A DNA stretch of 44,954 nt from Olsenella uli (GCF_016900775.1 NZ_JACJKN010000021.1:1-44954); one strand, 5' to 3'; shown: positions 17,720 through 25,901, numbered from the stretch's first letter. Notes: generated by a model not told the origin, from the sequence alone. A program made the numbers and translations.

Positions 17720-18852
17720 AGCGCGGCCCCCCGCCCGTCGATTCTCCGCGTGGAGCGCCCGAAGAGCCTGAACCAGATGATGCGCGCCACCAGGGCAGGG
17801 CCGCCCATGCGCAGGTAGCGCCCGAGCGCGCCGAGGGCGCCGGAGGATGCCGCCGCGTCGCGCTCCGCGCAGAAGGCGGCTGAGTCGGCCACCATCGCGC
17901 GCAGGTCCGCCTCCGCCGCGGGCTCAAAGAGCGTAAGGTCGACCTCCCCCCTCTCGAGGGCCGCCCCGAACTCCCCCGCCGCGCGACTCACGAACGCCGG
18001 GCGCAGCTCGGGGGCGAGCCGGTCGTAGTTCCAGAGGTAGCTGTCGAGCTTCATGCGCTGGAGGATGCCCAGCAGCGCACGCTCGTCGGCACCGCCCCGG
18101 CCGCGGACGAACTCCTCCATGGAGGCGTACTCGTCGCAGACGCAGAAGACCTTGCCCGGGTTGTTGACGGAGGATCCCTCGTTGTCCTGGCGGTAGTTCA
18201 GGACCGGCTCGGAGAGAAACGCCGCGCGACGCGCCGAGGCCCAGACCTTGAAGTTGAAGCCGGAGTCCTGGTAGGAGGCGCCGGGCGTCTCGAGGAAGCG
18301 GATGCCGTTGGAGGCGAGGAAGTCCCGCCGATAGAGCGCGGACCAGATGGACGGCTTGCGGAAGAAGACGGCGAGGTCGTCGATTGGGCGGAGCACATGG
18401 CCGGCCTCGGCCTCGTCCACCACGCGGAAGAGCTCGCGACGCTCCTCCGGACGGGACCAGTAGAGGTAGAAGTTGGCCTTCACGACCTCGGCCTGGCTCT
18501 TCTCGGCGGCCTCATGGAGGACGGCGAGGGCGCGGGGCTCGAAGAAGTCGTCCGACTCGAGGATCGCCACGTATCGCCCGCGCGCCGCGTCGAGCCCGCG
18601 GTTCATGGAGGCGCCGTAGCCGGAGTTCTCCTTGTCAATCACGCGAAAGCGCGAATCGGCGTCGAGAAAGCGCTGGATGATGGCACGGGAGCCGTCGGTG
18701 GAGCCGTCATTCAGGCAGATGGCCTCGAAGTCGCCGAAGGTTTGGTCGGCAAGGGACGCGAGGCACTTCTCGAGGTAGCGCTCAACATTGTAGATGGGGA
18801 TGAGGACCGAGACCTCGGGCGCCGCCGCAGCGCCTTCTGACCCACGTGCCAT
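17716..18852 (-). CDS. Family 2 glycosyltransferase
   Basis: A 378-residue GT2 enzyme: VSVLIPIYNVERYLEKCLASLADQ at about 14-37, CLNDGSTDGSR at 46-56 and ILESDDF at 97-103, where a glutamate replaces the first aspartate of DXD, as in many cell-wall GT2 proteins. KENSGYGASMNRGLDAARGRYVA is a conserved bridge also found in the neighbour at 18871. It is the middle gene of the operon: the upstream gene ends 18 bases away and the downstream one overlaps by four bases. It is probably a paralogue of the gene at 18871 arising by duplication, since the first 100 residues are very alike. Confidence 0.82.
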   Translation of the reverse strand: MARGSEGAAAAPEVSVLIPIYNVERYLEKCLASLADQTFGDFEAICLNDGSTDGSRAIIQRFLDADSRFRVIDKENSGYGASMNRGLDAARGRYVAILESDDFFEPRALAVLHEAAEKSQAEVVKANFYLYWSRPEERRELFRVVDEAEAGHVLRPIDDLAVFFRKPSIWSALYRRDFLASNGIRFLETPGASYQDSGFNFKVWASARRAAFLSEPVLNYRQDNEGSSVNNPGKVFCVCDEYASMEEFVRGRGGADERALLGILQRMKLDSYLWNYDRLAPELRPAFVSRAAGEFGAALERGEVDLTLFEPAAEADLRAMVADSAAFCAERDAAASSGALGALGRYLRMGGPALVARIIWFRLFGRSTRRIDGRGAAL

Positions 18853-18870
18853 GTAAGCCCTCCGCCCCGC

Positions 18871-19971
18871 CTAGTCCTCAGGCATGTAGCGCCCGGTGAA
18901 GTGGTTGAAGGCGCTCTCCAGCACAAAGAGGAGGCCTTCCGTCCTGAGCGAGAAGCGCAGCTCCTCCATGAGGTATGCGAAGCGCGACTTGTCATACGGC
19001 AGACCCCGCTGCTCCGCGAAGAACTTCTTGTTGAACGGGGAGATCTGCTCCGAGCGCTCGACGATGCCCGGATCCATCTGCCCCACCATCTCATGGACGC
19101 GCTCGACCACGAGCGGGTTCTTCATGCCGTCGTCGTAGCGGGCGCCGTGCGCGTAGTTGAAGCCGCGAACGTAGTGCCCGGCGAGAATCCGCTCGTCCGT
19201 GATGCCGAGCCGCTGGATGATCTTGAGCATGTCGTCCCAGCGGTCGAAGGGGCGCTCGACGGCCTCCGCCGTCTTGTGGTGACGCGTGGCGCCGGGCAGG
19301 TCGCGCCGATAGTTGTAGTAGGCGTGGTCAAGGTAGACGATCGCCTTGGCCTGGCACATGGTCTCCACCAGGAAGGGGTTGTCCGCCCAGCCCGCGCCCG
19401 GGTACTCCGGGAAGCGTATTTTCCTCTCCTCGAGGAAGCCCCGGCGGTATATGGCCGACCAGATGGACGGGTGGTGCTCGATGAGCAGGGGGTTCTCCGC
19501 CAGCGTGAACGGGCGCCCTGAGGTCTTGATCTTGCCCTTCATGCTGCACTTGTGCGGATGCTGCTTTCTGGGGTTGTCCCAGTCGCAGATGTCCGTCCAC
19601 GGGGTCTTGACGATGTCAAGCTGCTCGTCGAAGGTCGAGGCGAAGGCGAGCATGTCCTCGTACATGGTGGGGTCGATCCAGTCGTCCGGCTCGATGATGG
19701 AGACCCACTCTCCCTTGGCGAGACTGAGACCGAGGTTGCAGCCCTGGCCGTACCCGCCGTTCTCCTTGTCCACCACGCGGACGCGCGGGTCCTTCTCGGC
19801 GTGGGCCGCCATGATGGCGCGCGAGCCGTCGGTGCTGCCGTCGTTGATGCAGAGGACCTCGATGTTCCTGTGCGTCTGGGCCTCGATGCTGCTGAGGCAC
19901 TGGTCGAGGTACTTCTCTGTGTTGTAGGTGGGGACGATGACGGAGACGAGCGCCTGGGAGTCGTTGCGCAT
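18871..19971 (-). CDS. Family 2 glycosyltransferase
   Basis: A 366-residue GT2 enzyme: VSVIVPTYNTEKYLDQCLSSIEAQ at 9-32, CINDGSTDGSRAIM at 41-54, KENGGYGQGCNLGLSLAKGEW at 69-89 and the donor motif EPDDW at 94-98. The second half has tyrosine-rich HAYYNYRRDLPGATRHHK, often seen in capsular and teichoic-acid glycosyltransferases. The ATG at 19971 is supported by GGAGG eight bases upstream; the frame stays open much further upstream but that sequence is repeat-rich intergenic DNA. First gene of the three-gene operon and divergent from the secreted amidase at 20245. Confidence 0.84.
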   Translation of the reverse strand: MRNDSQALVSVIVPTYNTEKYLDQCLSSIEAQTHRNIEVLCINDGSTDGSRAIMAAHAEKDPRVRVVDKENGGYGQGCNLGLSLAKGEWVSIIEPDDWIDPTMYEDMLAFASTFDEQLDIVKTPWTDICDWDNPRKQHPHKCSMKGKIKTSGRPFTLAENPLLIEHHPSIWSAIYRRGFLEERKIRFPEYPGAGWADNPFLVETMCQAKAIVYLDHAYYNYRRDLPGATRHHKTAEAVERPFDRWDDMLKIIQRLGITDERILAGHYVRGFNYAHGARYDDGMKNPLVVERVHEMVGQMDPGIVERSEQISPFNKKFFAEQRGLPYDKSRFAYLMEELRFSLRTEGLLFVLESAFNHFTGRYMPED

Positions 19972-20065
19972 GCGGTCTTCCTCCAAGGGTTGCGCGGATG
20001 GGCATGGAGCCCTCCTATCATAGCCGTTCTCCCCGGGGCGGCCCTCCGTTGTGCCGGCGGGCCGG

Positions 20066-20161
20066 CCGCAGGCGGAAAAGCGCGCCCCCTGCGCCAGGTC
20101 CTTCTCGCCATCTGCGGGGATGCGGGCGGGGCCGCGCAGAGGGCGCGCTTTCGGACGCGGG
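20066..20161. repeat. Large imperfect inverted repeat in the 273-base divergent region
   Basis: Arms of about 28 bases surround exact cores AAAGCGCGCCC (20077-20087) and GGGCGCGCTTT (20141-20151); the loop contains one copy of GTCCTTCTCGCC. It could form a long cruciform or hairpin upstream of both the glycosyltransferase operon and the amidase gene. The rest of 19972-20244 holds only the two leaders and a possible TTGAAA -35 near 20190 for the amidase gene. Confidence 0.55.
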
Positions 20162-20244
20162 ACGCGGCCTCCGCCGGGAGGAGCCCCTCCCTTGAAAAAG
20201 AGTAAACTTATGCATGTTTTGATGGACCTGCCAAGGAGGTTCCC

Positions 20245-22506
20245 ATGAATCGTCGGCTTAGGGCGTTTGCGGTGACGGCCGGGCTCGGGCTTGCCCTTGT
20301 CGCGGCGCCCGCCCAGGGTGCGCTTGCAGAGGAGCTGGACACGGCCTGCCCGCCACAGGAGCCGGCGGTGGAGCAGCCGGCCGAGGGGAAGATGCCGGAG
20401 AGCCCACGGCAGGAAGCCTCTGCCGTGGAGGGGGATGCGACGCCAGAAGCCGACTCCCCGTCGCAAGCCCCCATTGAGGACCCGGTCGAGAATCTGACGG
20501 AAGAGCCGCTTCCCACCCCGGATGAGACCGAGACAACGAGAGGACCGCAGACGGGGCCCAAGGGCGATCCCGCGACCGAGGCCCCACCTGCCCCAGAGGC
20601 CGACGCCATCATCTCAAACCCGCTCTCCGCCACGCCCACGCTCCCCGCCGAGCCCGAGTCCGCCCCTGAGCCCGCCGAGCCCGCCCAGCAGCCAACCCCC
20701 GTCAAGGGCTGGAGCGGGAACCACTACTGGGACGGCACGCTCAACGACGACGGCACGGAAGTGCCCTACACCGGGTGGGTCGTGGACGACCACGACGGCA
20801 AGGGTCTGCAGCGCTACTGGGTGGTCGCGGGCGAGAAGTTCACCGATGGGCTCTTCCACGTCGGCGACGGAACATGCGGCTACGCGCTCGCCGATGAGGG
20901 CTGGGTGCTGCGTGGCATCTCCGACGTCATCGACGGACTCGTCTACGTCGCGGACAACGACGGCATCCTCCTCTCCCCCGGCTGGCACGTGACGGGGGAG
21001 TTCACGGGCGGGGAGCTGCAGCGCTATTACATAGAGAGCGACCACGCCGCACACGTGGGCTACGCGGAGTCCGGCGGCTGGGCGCACTACACCACCTCCC
21101 ATGGCTACGTCGCCCGCGGAAAGACCGTGGACACGGACGGCACCATCGCCCTCGCGGACAACGACGGGCGCGTGGAGAGGGACGGCTGGCTCGTCACGGG
21201 AGCGTACGACGGCGGCCTACAGCGCTACTACATCGAGAAGGGCGCCGCCAAGCTCGGCGAGTTCACGGTGGGCGCGTCCAAGTACTTCGGCCTCGCTGAC
21301 GAGGGCTACGTCCTCAGAGGCGTCGGCGCGGGCGAGGCGAAGGGCCGCTACGCCGACAACGACGGCATGCTCGCCCAGTCGCGGTGGGTGGTGACGGACG
21401 CCTTTGGCCAGGGCCTCCAGCGCTACTGGTTTGACTCCTCCGCGCGCATGGCCGCGGGCCGCCTCGTTGACCCCACGAGCGCGCTGGACGCCGGCGCAGG
21501 CTGGTACGCGTATGCGCAGCCGGAGGGCTACGTCGTCCGCGGGAAGTACGACACGGGCAGGGGCCTGGTCTACCTTGCAGACAATGACGGCGTCCTCGCC
21601 TCGACGCCCGACGGCGACAGCTGGCTCGTCACGGCCGCGTACGATGGCCACCTCGAGCGCTACTACATCGACCCTATCTCCCACGCCGCCCGAAGCGGCT
21701 TCTTCGCCGTGGATGGGAAGACCTACTTCGGCCTCGGCGGCCAGGGCTACGTCCTGCGCGGCAAGATGACCTGGGGCGACCACGTCCTTCTCGCCAGCAA
21801 CGACGGAGACATGGCGCAGGTCGCCGGCTGGCTCGTGACCGGGCTCTACGACGGCGGGACGCTGCAGCGCTACTGGATCGGCGAGATCGACGGCTTCGCC
21901 GGCTTCTTCGGCGCCGTCACGGGCTTCTTCGACCTGGCCGACGGCACGTCGAGCTATGGCGTGGCGGGCCAGGGCTACGTGCTCCGCAACGCCCCCATCT
22001 GGCGCCTGGGCGACGACTACACCGCCCGCTACTGCGTTGCCGACAACGACGGGCGCCTCATCGTCGACGAGGCGCGCTCCAAGGTGGTGAGCGCCTACGC
22101 CAAGTGGATGGCAGAGATCGCCCTCGACGACTCGCACGGCTACGACCAGCTCTATCGCGAGGGCGAGTACGGGGACTACGACTGCTCGGCGCTCACCATC
22201 GCCGCGCTCCAGAAGGCCGGCATCGACACCGCGTGGGCGTGGAGCACGCGCGACATGCGCGCCGCGCTCACGAGCACGGAGTTCGAGTGGATCCCCAGCC
22301 TCTCTGACCTGCAGTACGGCGACATCCTCCTCGCGGAGGGGCACCACGCCGCGGTCTACCTCGGCGACGGGAGGCTCGTCGAGGCGTGGGCGAACGAGTT
22401 CAACGGGGCCGTGGGCGGCAAGCCCGGTGACCAGACGGGCGAGGAGATTCGCATCCGCAGCTACTACGACTACCCGTGGAGCGGCATCCTGCGCCTGAGG
22501 GCGTAG
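20245..22506 (+). CDS. Secreted repeat-containing peptidoglycan amidohydrolase (phage-type NlpC/P60-like amidase)
   Basis: A 753-residue exported protein. Residues 1-29 form a signal peptide (MNRRLRAF, a hydrophobic core, then AQGALA before EE). Residues 30-155 are a Pro/Glu/Ala-rich linker. Residues ~156-610 hold about six repeats of 66-75 residues, each with a DNDG turn (near 237, 305, 371, 446, 519 as SNDG, 600) and a GLQRYY-type aromatic strand (near 188, 258, 325, 391, 470, 540). These resemble the choline/glucan-binding repeat style and probably bind the wall or its glycan. Residues ~612-753 are a cysteine amidase with DYDCSAL (C647), GHHAAVYLGDG (H700 or H701) and LVEAW, like Amidase_5 phage lysins. 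AAGGAGG is five bases before the ATG. It lies beside the glycan locus, so the repeats may recognise that polymer. No membrane anchor or sorting signal. Confidence 0.82.
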   Translation: MNRRLRAFAVTAGLGLALVAAPAQGALAEELDTACPPQEPAVEQPAEGKMPESPRQEASAVEGDATPEADSPSQAPIEDPVENLTEEPLPTPDETETTRGPQTGPKGDPATEAPPAPEADAIISNPLSATPTLPAEPESAPEPAEPAQQPTPVKGWSGNHYWDGTLNDDGTEVPYTGWVVDDHDGKGLQRYWVVAGEKFTDGLFHVGDGTCGYALADEGWVLRGISDVIDGLVYVADNDGILLSPGWHVTGEFTGGELQRYYIESDHAAHVGYAESGGWAHYTTSHGYVARGKTVDTDGTIALADNDGRVERDGWLVTGAYDGGLQRYYIEKGAAKLGEFTVGASKYFGLADEGYVLRGVGAGEAKGRYADNDGMLAQSRWVVTDAFGQGLQRYWFDSSARMAAGRLVDPTSALDAGAGWYAYAQPEGYVVRGKYDTGRGLVYLADNDGVLASTPDGDSWLVTAAYDGHLERYYIDPISHAARSGFFAVDGKTYFGLGGQGYVLRGKMTWGDHVLLASNDGDMAQVAGWLVTGLYDGGTLQRYWIGEIDGFAGFFGAVTGFFDLADGTSSYGVAGQGYVLRNAPIWRLGDDYTARYCVADNDGRLIVDEARSKVVSAYAKWMAEIALDDSHGYDQLYREGEYGDYDCSALTIAALQKAGIDTAWAWSTRDMRAALTSTEFEWIPSLSDLQYGDILLAEGHHAAVYLGDGRLVEAWANEFNGAVGGKPGDQTGEEIRIRSYYDYPWSGILRLRA

Positions 22507-22531
22507 GGGACGGGCACCACAGACTCGCGAC

Positions 22532-22576
22532 GGGGCGCGGGACGCCGGCGACTTTTCCGCCGGCGCCCCGCGCCCC
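22532..22576. terminator. Strong bidirectional terminator hairpin
   Basis: GGGGCGCGG, two bases, CGCCGGCG, then a seven-base loop ACTTTTC and the complementary arm ending at 22576. It lies between convergent genes ending at 22506 and 22600. The 17-bp paired stem with one two-base mismatch is strong, without a U-tract. Confidence 0.65.
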
Positions 22577-22599
22577 TTGTCCGCCACGCCCTCGACGCG

Positions 22600-23127
22600 C
22601 TACCGCGCGTCGCTCTTCTCGATGTCTATGAGGATCTCGTCCGCGTCGATGAGGGGCAGCATCACGGTGCCCATGGGCGACATCGCGGACATCTCCGCGA
22701 GCTTGCTCGTGGCGAAGGCGTAGCCCGCCTTGATGGCCTCGAGGCGCATGGCGTGCTCCATCTTCTTGTCGCGCTGCGCGGCGGCGGACTCCTCGCTGCC
22801 GGCCATGTGACGCGCGGCTATCGCAGCGTCCCCCATGATGGGCGAGGTCACGACCACGCCGACGAGCGCTCCGAAGTGCAGGAACTCGGGATGCTCGCCC
22901 TGCTCGCCTGCGGGCGCGGACGGGTCGGCGATGCCAAACTGGATGCCCACCATGGCGCGCAGCACGTTCTGGCGGTTCTTGACGTCCAGGCTGAAGCGCT
23001 TGTCCGGGTTGGTGATGGCGAGGCGGCTCTCGCCGGCGCGCTCCGCGACGGGCGCGGCGTGGAAGACACACTCGATGAGCGAGAGGTCGTCGACGCGCAT
23101 GGCGAGGGAGATGTCGGTATCGCTCAT
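22600..23127 (-). CDS. Hypothetical protein, possibly SecB-like
   Basis: A 175-residue soluble protein without signal peptide or membrane helices. I do not recognise it with confidence. An N-terminal strand-rich half (ISLAMRVDDLSLIECVFHAAPV; ITNPDKRFSLDVKN; GIQFGIAD; GALVGVVVTSP) is followed by a charged helix (ESAAAQRDKKMEHAMRLEAIKAGYAFATSKLAEMS). It ends GTVMLPLIDADEIL, close in position and pattern to the SecB ending that includes a proline and a hydrophobic N-[FL]-D-A-L-like strand. A SecB-type holdase is therefore a guess from strand order, not from motifs. AAAGGAG is four bases before the ATG. It is alone on the minus strand downstream of metK, with a terminator between. No toxin-antitoxin pair lies beside it. 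Confidence 0.5.
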   Translation of the reverse strand: MSDTDISLAMRVDDLSLIECVFHAAPVAERAGESRLAITNPDKRFSLDVKNRQNVLRAMVGIQFGIADPSAPAGEQGEHPEFLHFGALVGVVVTSPIMGDAAIAARHMAGSEESAAAQRDKKMEHAMRLEAIKAGYAFATSKLAEMSAMSPMGTVMLPLIDADEILIDIEKSDAR

Positions 23128-23212
23128 GTGGCTCCTTTCGTGCGATGGCTCCCGTGCATCTTAGCATGCGGGGCGCCTGGGCCGGGGCACGGCCATCGAC
23201 CAACGAGAACGA

Positions 23213-23236
23213 GGCCGGGGAATCGCTCCCCCGGCC
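23213..23236 (-). terminator. Probable metK terminator
   Basis: GGCCGGGG and CCCCGGCC arms (23213-23220, 23229-23236) with an eight-base loop lie 37 bases after the metK stop on the minus strand. It is followed by a weak TCGTTCTCGTT tract. A CTTCTCGCC copy at 23262 lies between stop and hairpin. Confidence 0.5.
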
Positions 23237-23272
23237 CCGCGGCGGCGTCGTGCCTCTCGTTCTTCTCGCCCG

Positions 23273-24556
23273 CTAGCGCGCGAGCTCCCCCGCCGCGGCG
23301 CGGAGCTCGTCCACGCGGTCCGTGCGCTCCCAGGTGAACTCGGGCAGCTCGCGGCCGAAGTGGCCGTAGGCGGCGGTCTTCTCGAAGATGGGGCGGCGCA
23401 GGTCGAGGTCGCGGATGATGGCGCCCGGGCGCAGGTCGAAGACCCTCTCCACGGCCGCCTCGACCACCGCGTCGTCGACGCAGCCGGTGCCGAAGGTGTC
23501 AACCATCACGGAGAGCGGGTGGGAGACGCCGATGGCGTAGGCCAGCTGCACCTCGCAGCGGTGCGCGAGGCCCGCGGCCACCACGTTCTTGGCCACCCAG
23601 CGCGCGGCGTAGGCCGCCGAGCGGTCCACCTTGGTGCAGTCCTTGCCGGAGAAGCAGCCGCCGCCGTGGCGGCCCATGCCGCCGTAGGTGTCCACGATGA
23701 TCTTGCGGCCGGTGAGGCCGGTGTCGCCCATGGGGCCGCCCACCACGAAGCGGCCGGTGGGGTTCACGTAGACGTCGGCGTTGTGCCACTCGATGCCCAC
23801 CATGTCCATCACGGGCGCGATCACGTAGTCGACCATGTCCGCCTTGACGGTGGCCATGTCCTCGATGGAGGCGTCGTGCTGGGTGGAGACCACGATGGCC
23901 GTGACCTCCACGGGGACGTCGTCCTCGTAGCGGACGGTCACCTGGGTCTTGCCGTCCGGGCGCAGGTAGGGCACCTGGCCGTTCCTGCGGACCTCCGTGA
24001 GGCGCTCGGCCATGCGGCTTGCCAGGTAGTGCGGCATGGGCATGAGGACGGGGGTCTCGTCGGTAGCGTAGCCGAACATCATGCCCTGGTCGCCCGCGCC
24101 CACGAGGTCGATGGGGTCGGTGGTGCGGCCAGCCTGGGCGTCGAAGGACTCGTCGACGCCGGCGGCGATGTCGGGGCTCTGCTCGTGGATGAGGTTGAGG
24201 ACGCCGCAGGTGTCGGCGTCGAAGCCGAACTTGGCGCGCGTGTAGCCGATGCGGCGGATGACGTCGCGGGCGATCTTCTGCACGTCGAGGTAGGCCTCGG
24301 TGCGAATCTCGCCGGCGATGATCACGGTGCCCGTGGTCACGAAGGTCTCGCACGCGCAGCGGACGTTGTCCACGTTGGCCGCCACGCCCGAGGGCGAGAC
24401 GTAGCCGGCCTCCTGGAGCTCGGCCTCCTTGGCGAGAAGCGCGTCCAGGATGGCGTCCGAGACCTGGTCGCAGATCTTATCCGGGTGGCCCTCCGTCACG
24501 CTCTCCGAGGTGAAGAGGTAGCTGCGGGGCGAGGTGGAACGATGGGATGACGACAT
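23273..24556 (-). CDS. metK: S-adenosylmethionine synthetase
   Basis: A 427-residue cytosolic enzyme making S-adenosylmethionine from methionine and ATP. The signature [24 protein letters not shown] includes GHPDK at 23-27 with H24, D26 and K27; the ATP loop [12 protein letters not shown] begins at 153; [21 protein letters not shown] and GGGCFSGKD are also intact. It is somewhat longer than the usual ~390 residues, partly because of about 18 extra residues (near 42-60, [16 protein letters not shown]) between the first helix and the conserved ACET. AGAAGGA lies five bases upstream of the ATG; earlier in-frame codons have no support. The 378-base region upstream holds repeats, and no SAM-riboswitch pattern is evident. 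It carries a stand-alone transcript as judged by terminators on the 3' side. Confidence 0.96.
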   Translation of the reverse strand: MSSSHRSTSPRSYLFTSESVTEGHPDKICDQVSDAILDALLAKEAELQEAGYVSPSGVAANVDNVRCACETFVTTGTVIIAGEIRTEAYLDVQKIARDVIRRIGYTRAKFGFDADTCGVLNLIHEQSPDIAAGVDESFDAQAGRTTDPIDLVGAGDQGMMFGYATDETPVLMPMPHYLASRMAERLTEVRRNGQVPYLRPDGKTQVTVRYEDDVPVEVTAIVVSTQHDASIEDMATVKADMVDYVIAPVMDMVGIEWHNADVYVNPTGRFVVGGPMGDTGLTGRKIIVDTYGGMGRHGGGCFSGKDCTKVDRSAAYAARWVAKNVVAAGLAHRCEVQLAYAIGVSHPLSVMVDTFGTGCVDDAVVEAAVERVFDLRPGAIIRDLDLRRPIFEKTAAYGHFGRELPEFTWERTDRVDELRAAAGELAR

Positions 24557-24686
24557 GTCGGTCCTTCTTCCGCTTTCGGGGCGGCCGTTGCCATTCCGCC
24601 CCTCCCAATACAAATGCCTAGTGATGATACCCCGCAGGCGCGGCGGTCATGCGGGCATGGCGGCGAAGGCGCGGGAAGTCCACGTC

Positions 24687-24874
24687 CTTCTCGCCGGCCC
24701 TTCTCGCCGGCCCTTCTCGCCGCGCGGAACCGTGCGCCACGGCATGCTCGGCAGGCGCGGATGGCGAGAAGGACGTGCCCTCCCCGCCCGCGAGCATGCC
24801 GCATGTGCCAGCATGCCCATGCGCACGGAATCGGGCCCCGGAGGCGAGAAACCGTGCGTGGGGGCATGCTCGGC
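24687..24874. repeat. Repeat island A in the gene-free stretch 24557-24934
   Basis: This 378-base region between tetR and metK holds no gene. It contains three tandem CTTCTCGCC units with 13-base period (24687, 24700, 24713), an inverted copy at 24763, and copies of a second motif running from CCGTGCGC to GGCATGCTCGGC. The second motif is direct at 24728-24752 and about 24849-24874, with two degraded inverted copies between 24791 and 24830. A 17-base tandem duplication follows at 24878-24894 and 24895-24911. The same two motifs recur together at 37039-37318. Confidence 0.75.
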
Positions 24875-24934
24875 AACGTGGCTACGGCGGCGGCGTGGCT
24901 ACGGCGGCGGCGTGCCGCAGCGGCCGCCTGCGGG

Positions 24935-25570
24935 TCAGCCGAGGAAGACGGCGCGGCCGCGCTCCGTGCCCACGCCGGAGAGCGCGAGGTCCAGGATCCT
25001 CCGGGCGAGCCCCTCCACGCCCTCGGGCGCGCCGGCGGGGGCAACGTGCTCGAAGACCAGGAAGGCGCCGGCCACCGCGGCCGCGGCAAGGCGGCTGTCG
25101 GCGTCCTCGCGGACGAGCCCCTCCCCCTTGGCGCGCTCGAGCTGGGCCGTGAGGATGGCGAGGACGCGCGCGAGCCGCGGACCCTCCACGGCCGCGGCGC
25201 CCGTCGCGCCCGACCCGGAGCCGAGCATCGCGAGCATGAGGGGGCCGCCGGGGCGCAGGGCCTCGGCGAGCGCGCGCACGAGCCCGAGGATCGAGTCGGC
25301 CGCCGAGGGGGCCTGTGCCACGACGCGCTCCACGGCGTCGACGAGCGCCTCGACCGAGCGGTCCAGCACGGCGCGGACGAGCTCGCCCTTGTCGGCGAAG
25401 TAGTAGTAGAGCGAGCCCTTCGACATCTCGCAGCGGGCCGAGACCTCCATCATCTGGAAGTCCGTGCCGCCGCGCTCCACCATGAGCTCCGCCGCGGCCT
25501 CCATGATCTTCTCGCGCGTCACCGCGCTCTTGCGGGTCCTCGCCTCCGCCCGGCCTCCCCTGACGACCAT
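24935..25570 (-). CDS. TetR-family transcriptional regulator
   Basis: A 211-residue one-component regulator. The N-terminal DNA-binding domain has TREKIMEAAAELMVERGG, then the helix-turn-helix over about residues 37-61 with VSARCEMSKGSLYYYFADKGEL, a near-consensus TetR recognition helix. The C-terminal ligand domain (about 75-211) is alanine- and leucine-rich and not diagnostic of a ligand. I start at the ATG at 25570, which has AAGGAGG five bases upstream; a GTG two codons earlier would sit inside that site. It is divergent from two YhgE/Pip exporters, and a 25-bp dyad between them (25696-25720) is the best operator candidate, so it probably represses the exporters and itself. Confidence 0.9.
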   Translation of the reverse strand: MVVRGGRAEARTRKSAVTREKIMEAAAELMVERGGTDFQMMEVSARCEMSKGSLYYYFADKGELVRAVLDRSVEALVDAVERVVAQAPSAADSILGLVRALAEALRPGGPLMLAMLGSGSGATGAAAVEGPRLARVLAILTAQLERAKGEGLVREDADSRLAAAAVAGAFLVFEHVAPAGAPEGVEGLARRILDLALSGVGTERGRAVFLG

Positions 25571-25607
25571 GTGCACCTCCTTCTCCTCCGTCCGCTAGGG
25601 CCGCACT

Positions 25608-25636
25608 GCCTAAAAGGGGCCCGTCCCCTTTTAGGC
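25608..25636. repeat. GCCTAAAAGGGG hairpin family, copy 2 (tetR leader)
   Basis: A perfect 12-bp stem (25608-25619 and 25625-25636) with loop CCCGT. It lies 38 bases upstream of the tetR start in the divergent promoter region and not after any gene, so it is not simply a terminator here. If transcribed leftward it would form a hairpin in the tetR leader. Confidence 0.75.
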
Positions 25637-25695
25637 GAGTACCCCTCCTCCGTCCGCCGGGGACTGCCCCCTCTAGCATCCTACCATCCATGCGC

Positions 25696-25720
25696 TATTT
25701 TTGAGCTTGATTCAAAAATA
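25696..25720. promoter_or_regulatory. Candidate TetR operator
   Basis: TATTTTTGA (25696-25704), seven bases, TCAAAAATA (25712-25720): perfect nine-base arms in an AT-rich patch of very GC-rich DNA. It is placed over the -35 zone of the rightward promoter (TATAGT at 25734) in the tetR/exporter divergent region. Size and symmetry suit a TetR dimer. Confidence 0.55.
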
Positions 25721-25733
25721 TTGGACGCGCGTG

Positions 25734-25739
25734 TATAGT
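25734..25739 (+). promoter_or_regulatory. Putative -10 box of the YhgE/Pip operon
   Basis: TATAGT lies 14 bases after the candidate operator. The -35 position (about 25711) falls inside the dyad as TTCAAA. Predicted leader is about 155 bases and includes the palindrome at 25791-25859. Apart from the sites listed, the 331-base region 25571-25901 shows no gene. Confidence 0.4.
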
Positions 25740-25790
25740 TTCGACCGGGCGGGAAACAAGAGAAGCCGCGGGCCCGGTAGCCCGCCCGAC

Positions 25791-25859
25791 GGTCGAGTGA
25801 CGGTTTTTGGACGGACGGGGCCCCGGAAACGGCCTCGTTTGTCCGAAACCCGTCACCCG
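25791..25859. repeat. ~66-bp dispersed palindrome, copy 2 (exporter leader)
   Basis: An imperfect inverted repeat with left arm GTGACGGTTTTTGGACGGAC and right arm containing CCTCGTTTGTCCGAAA and GTCAC. It is the reverse-oriented counterpart of 10789-10858. It lies 43 bases upstream of the first exporter start within the predicted mRNA leader, where it could form a stable hairpin. Confidence 0.65.
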
Positions 25860-25901
25860 GCCGGACAGACCCGCCCGGAGGACCAGAGGAGATCGCCAAG
25901 C

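Noticed and set aside
18871-20466. 531-residue form of the glycosyltransferase starting at 20466
   Set aside because: The added part is repeat-rich intergenic sequence overlapping the start of the amidase gene; the ATG at 19971 has a good ribosome-binding site and starts the GT2 fold.
24687-24721. Three CTTCTCGCC units with 13-base period as a CRISPR-like array
   Set aside because: The units are far too short and spacers are four bases; it is a simple tandem repeat.
24557-24934. SAM riboswitch upstream of metK
   Set aside because: The region is accounted for by repeats; no conserved SAM-I or SAM-II core was seen and metK has a short normal leader.
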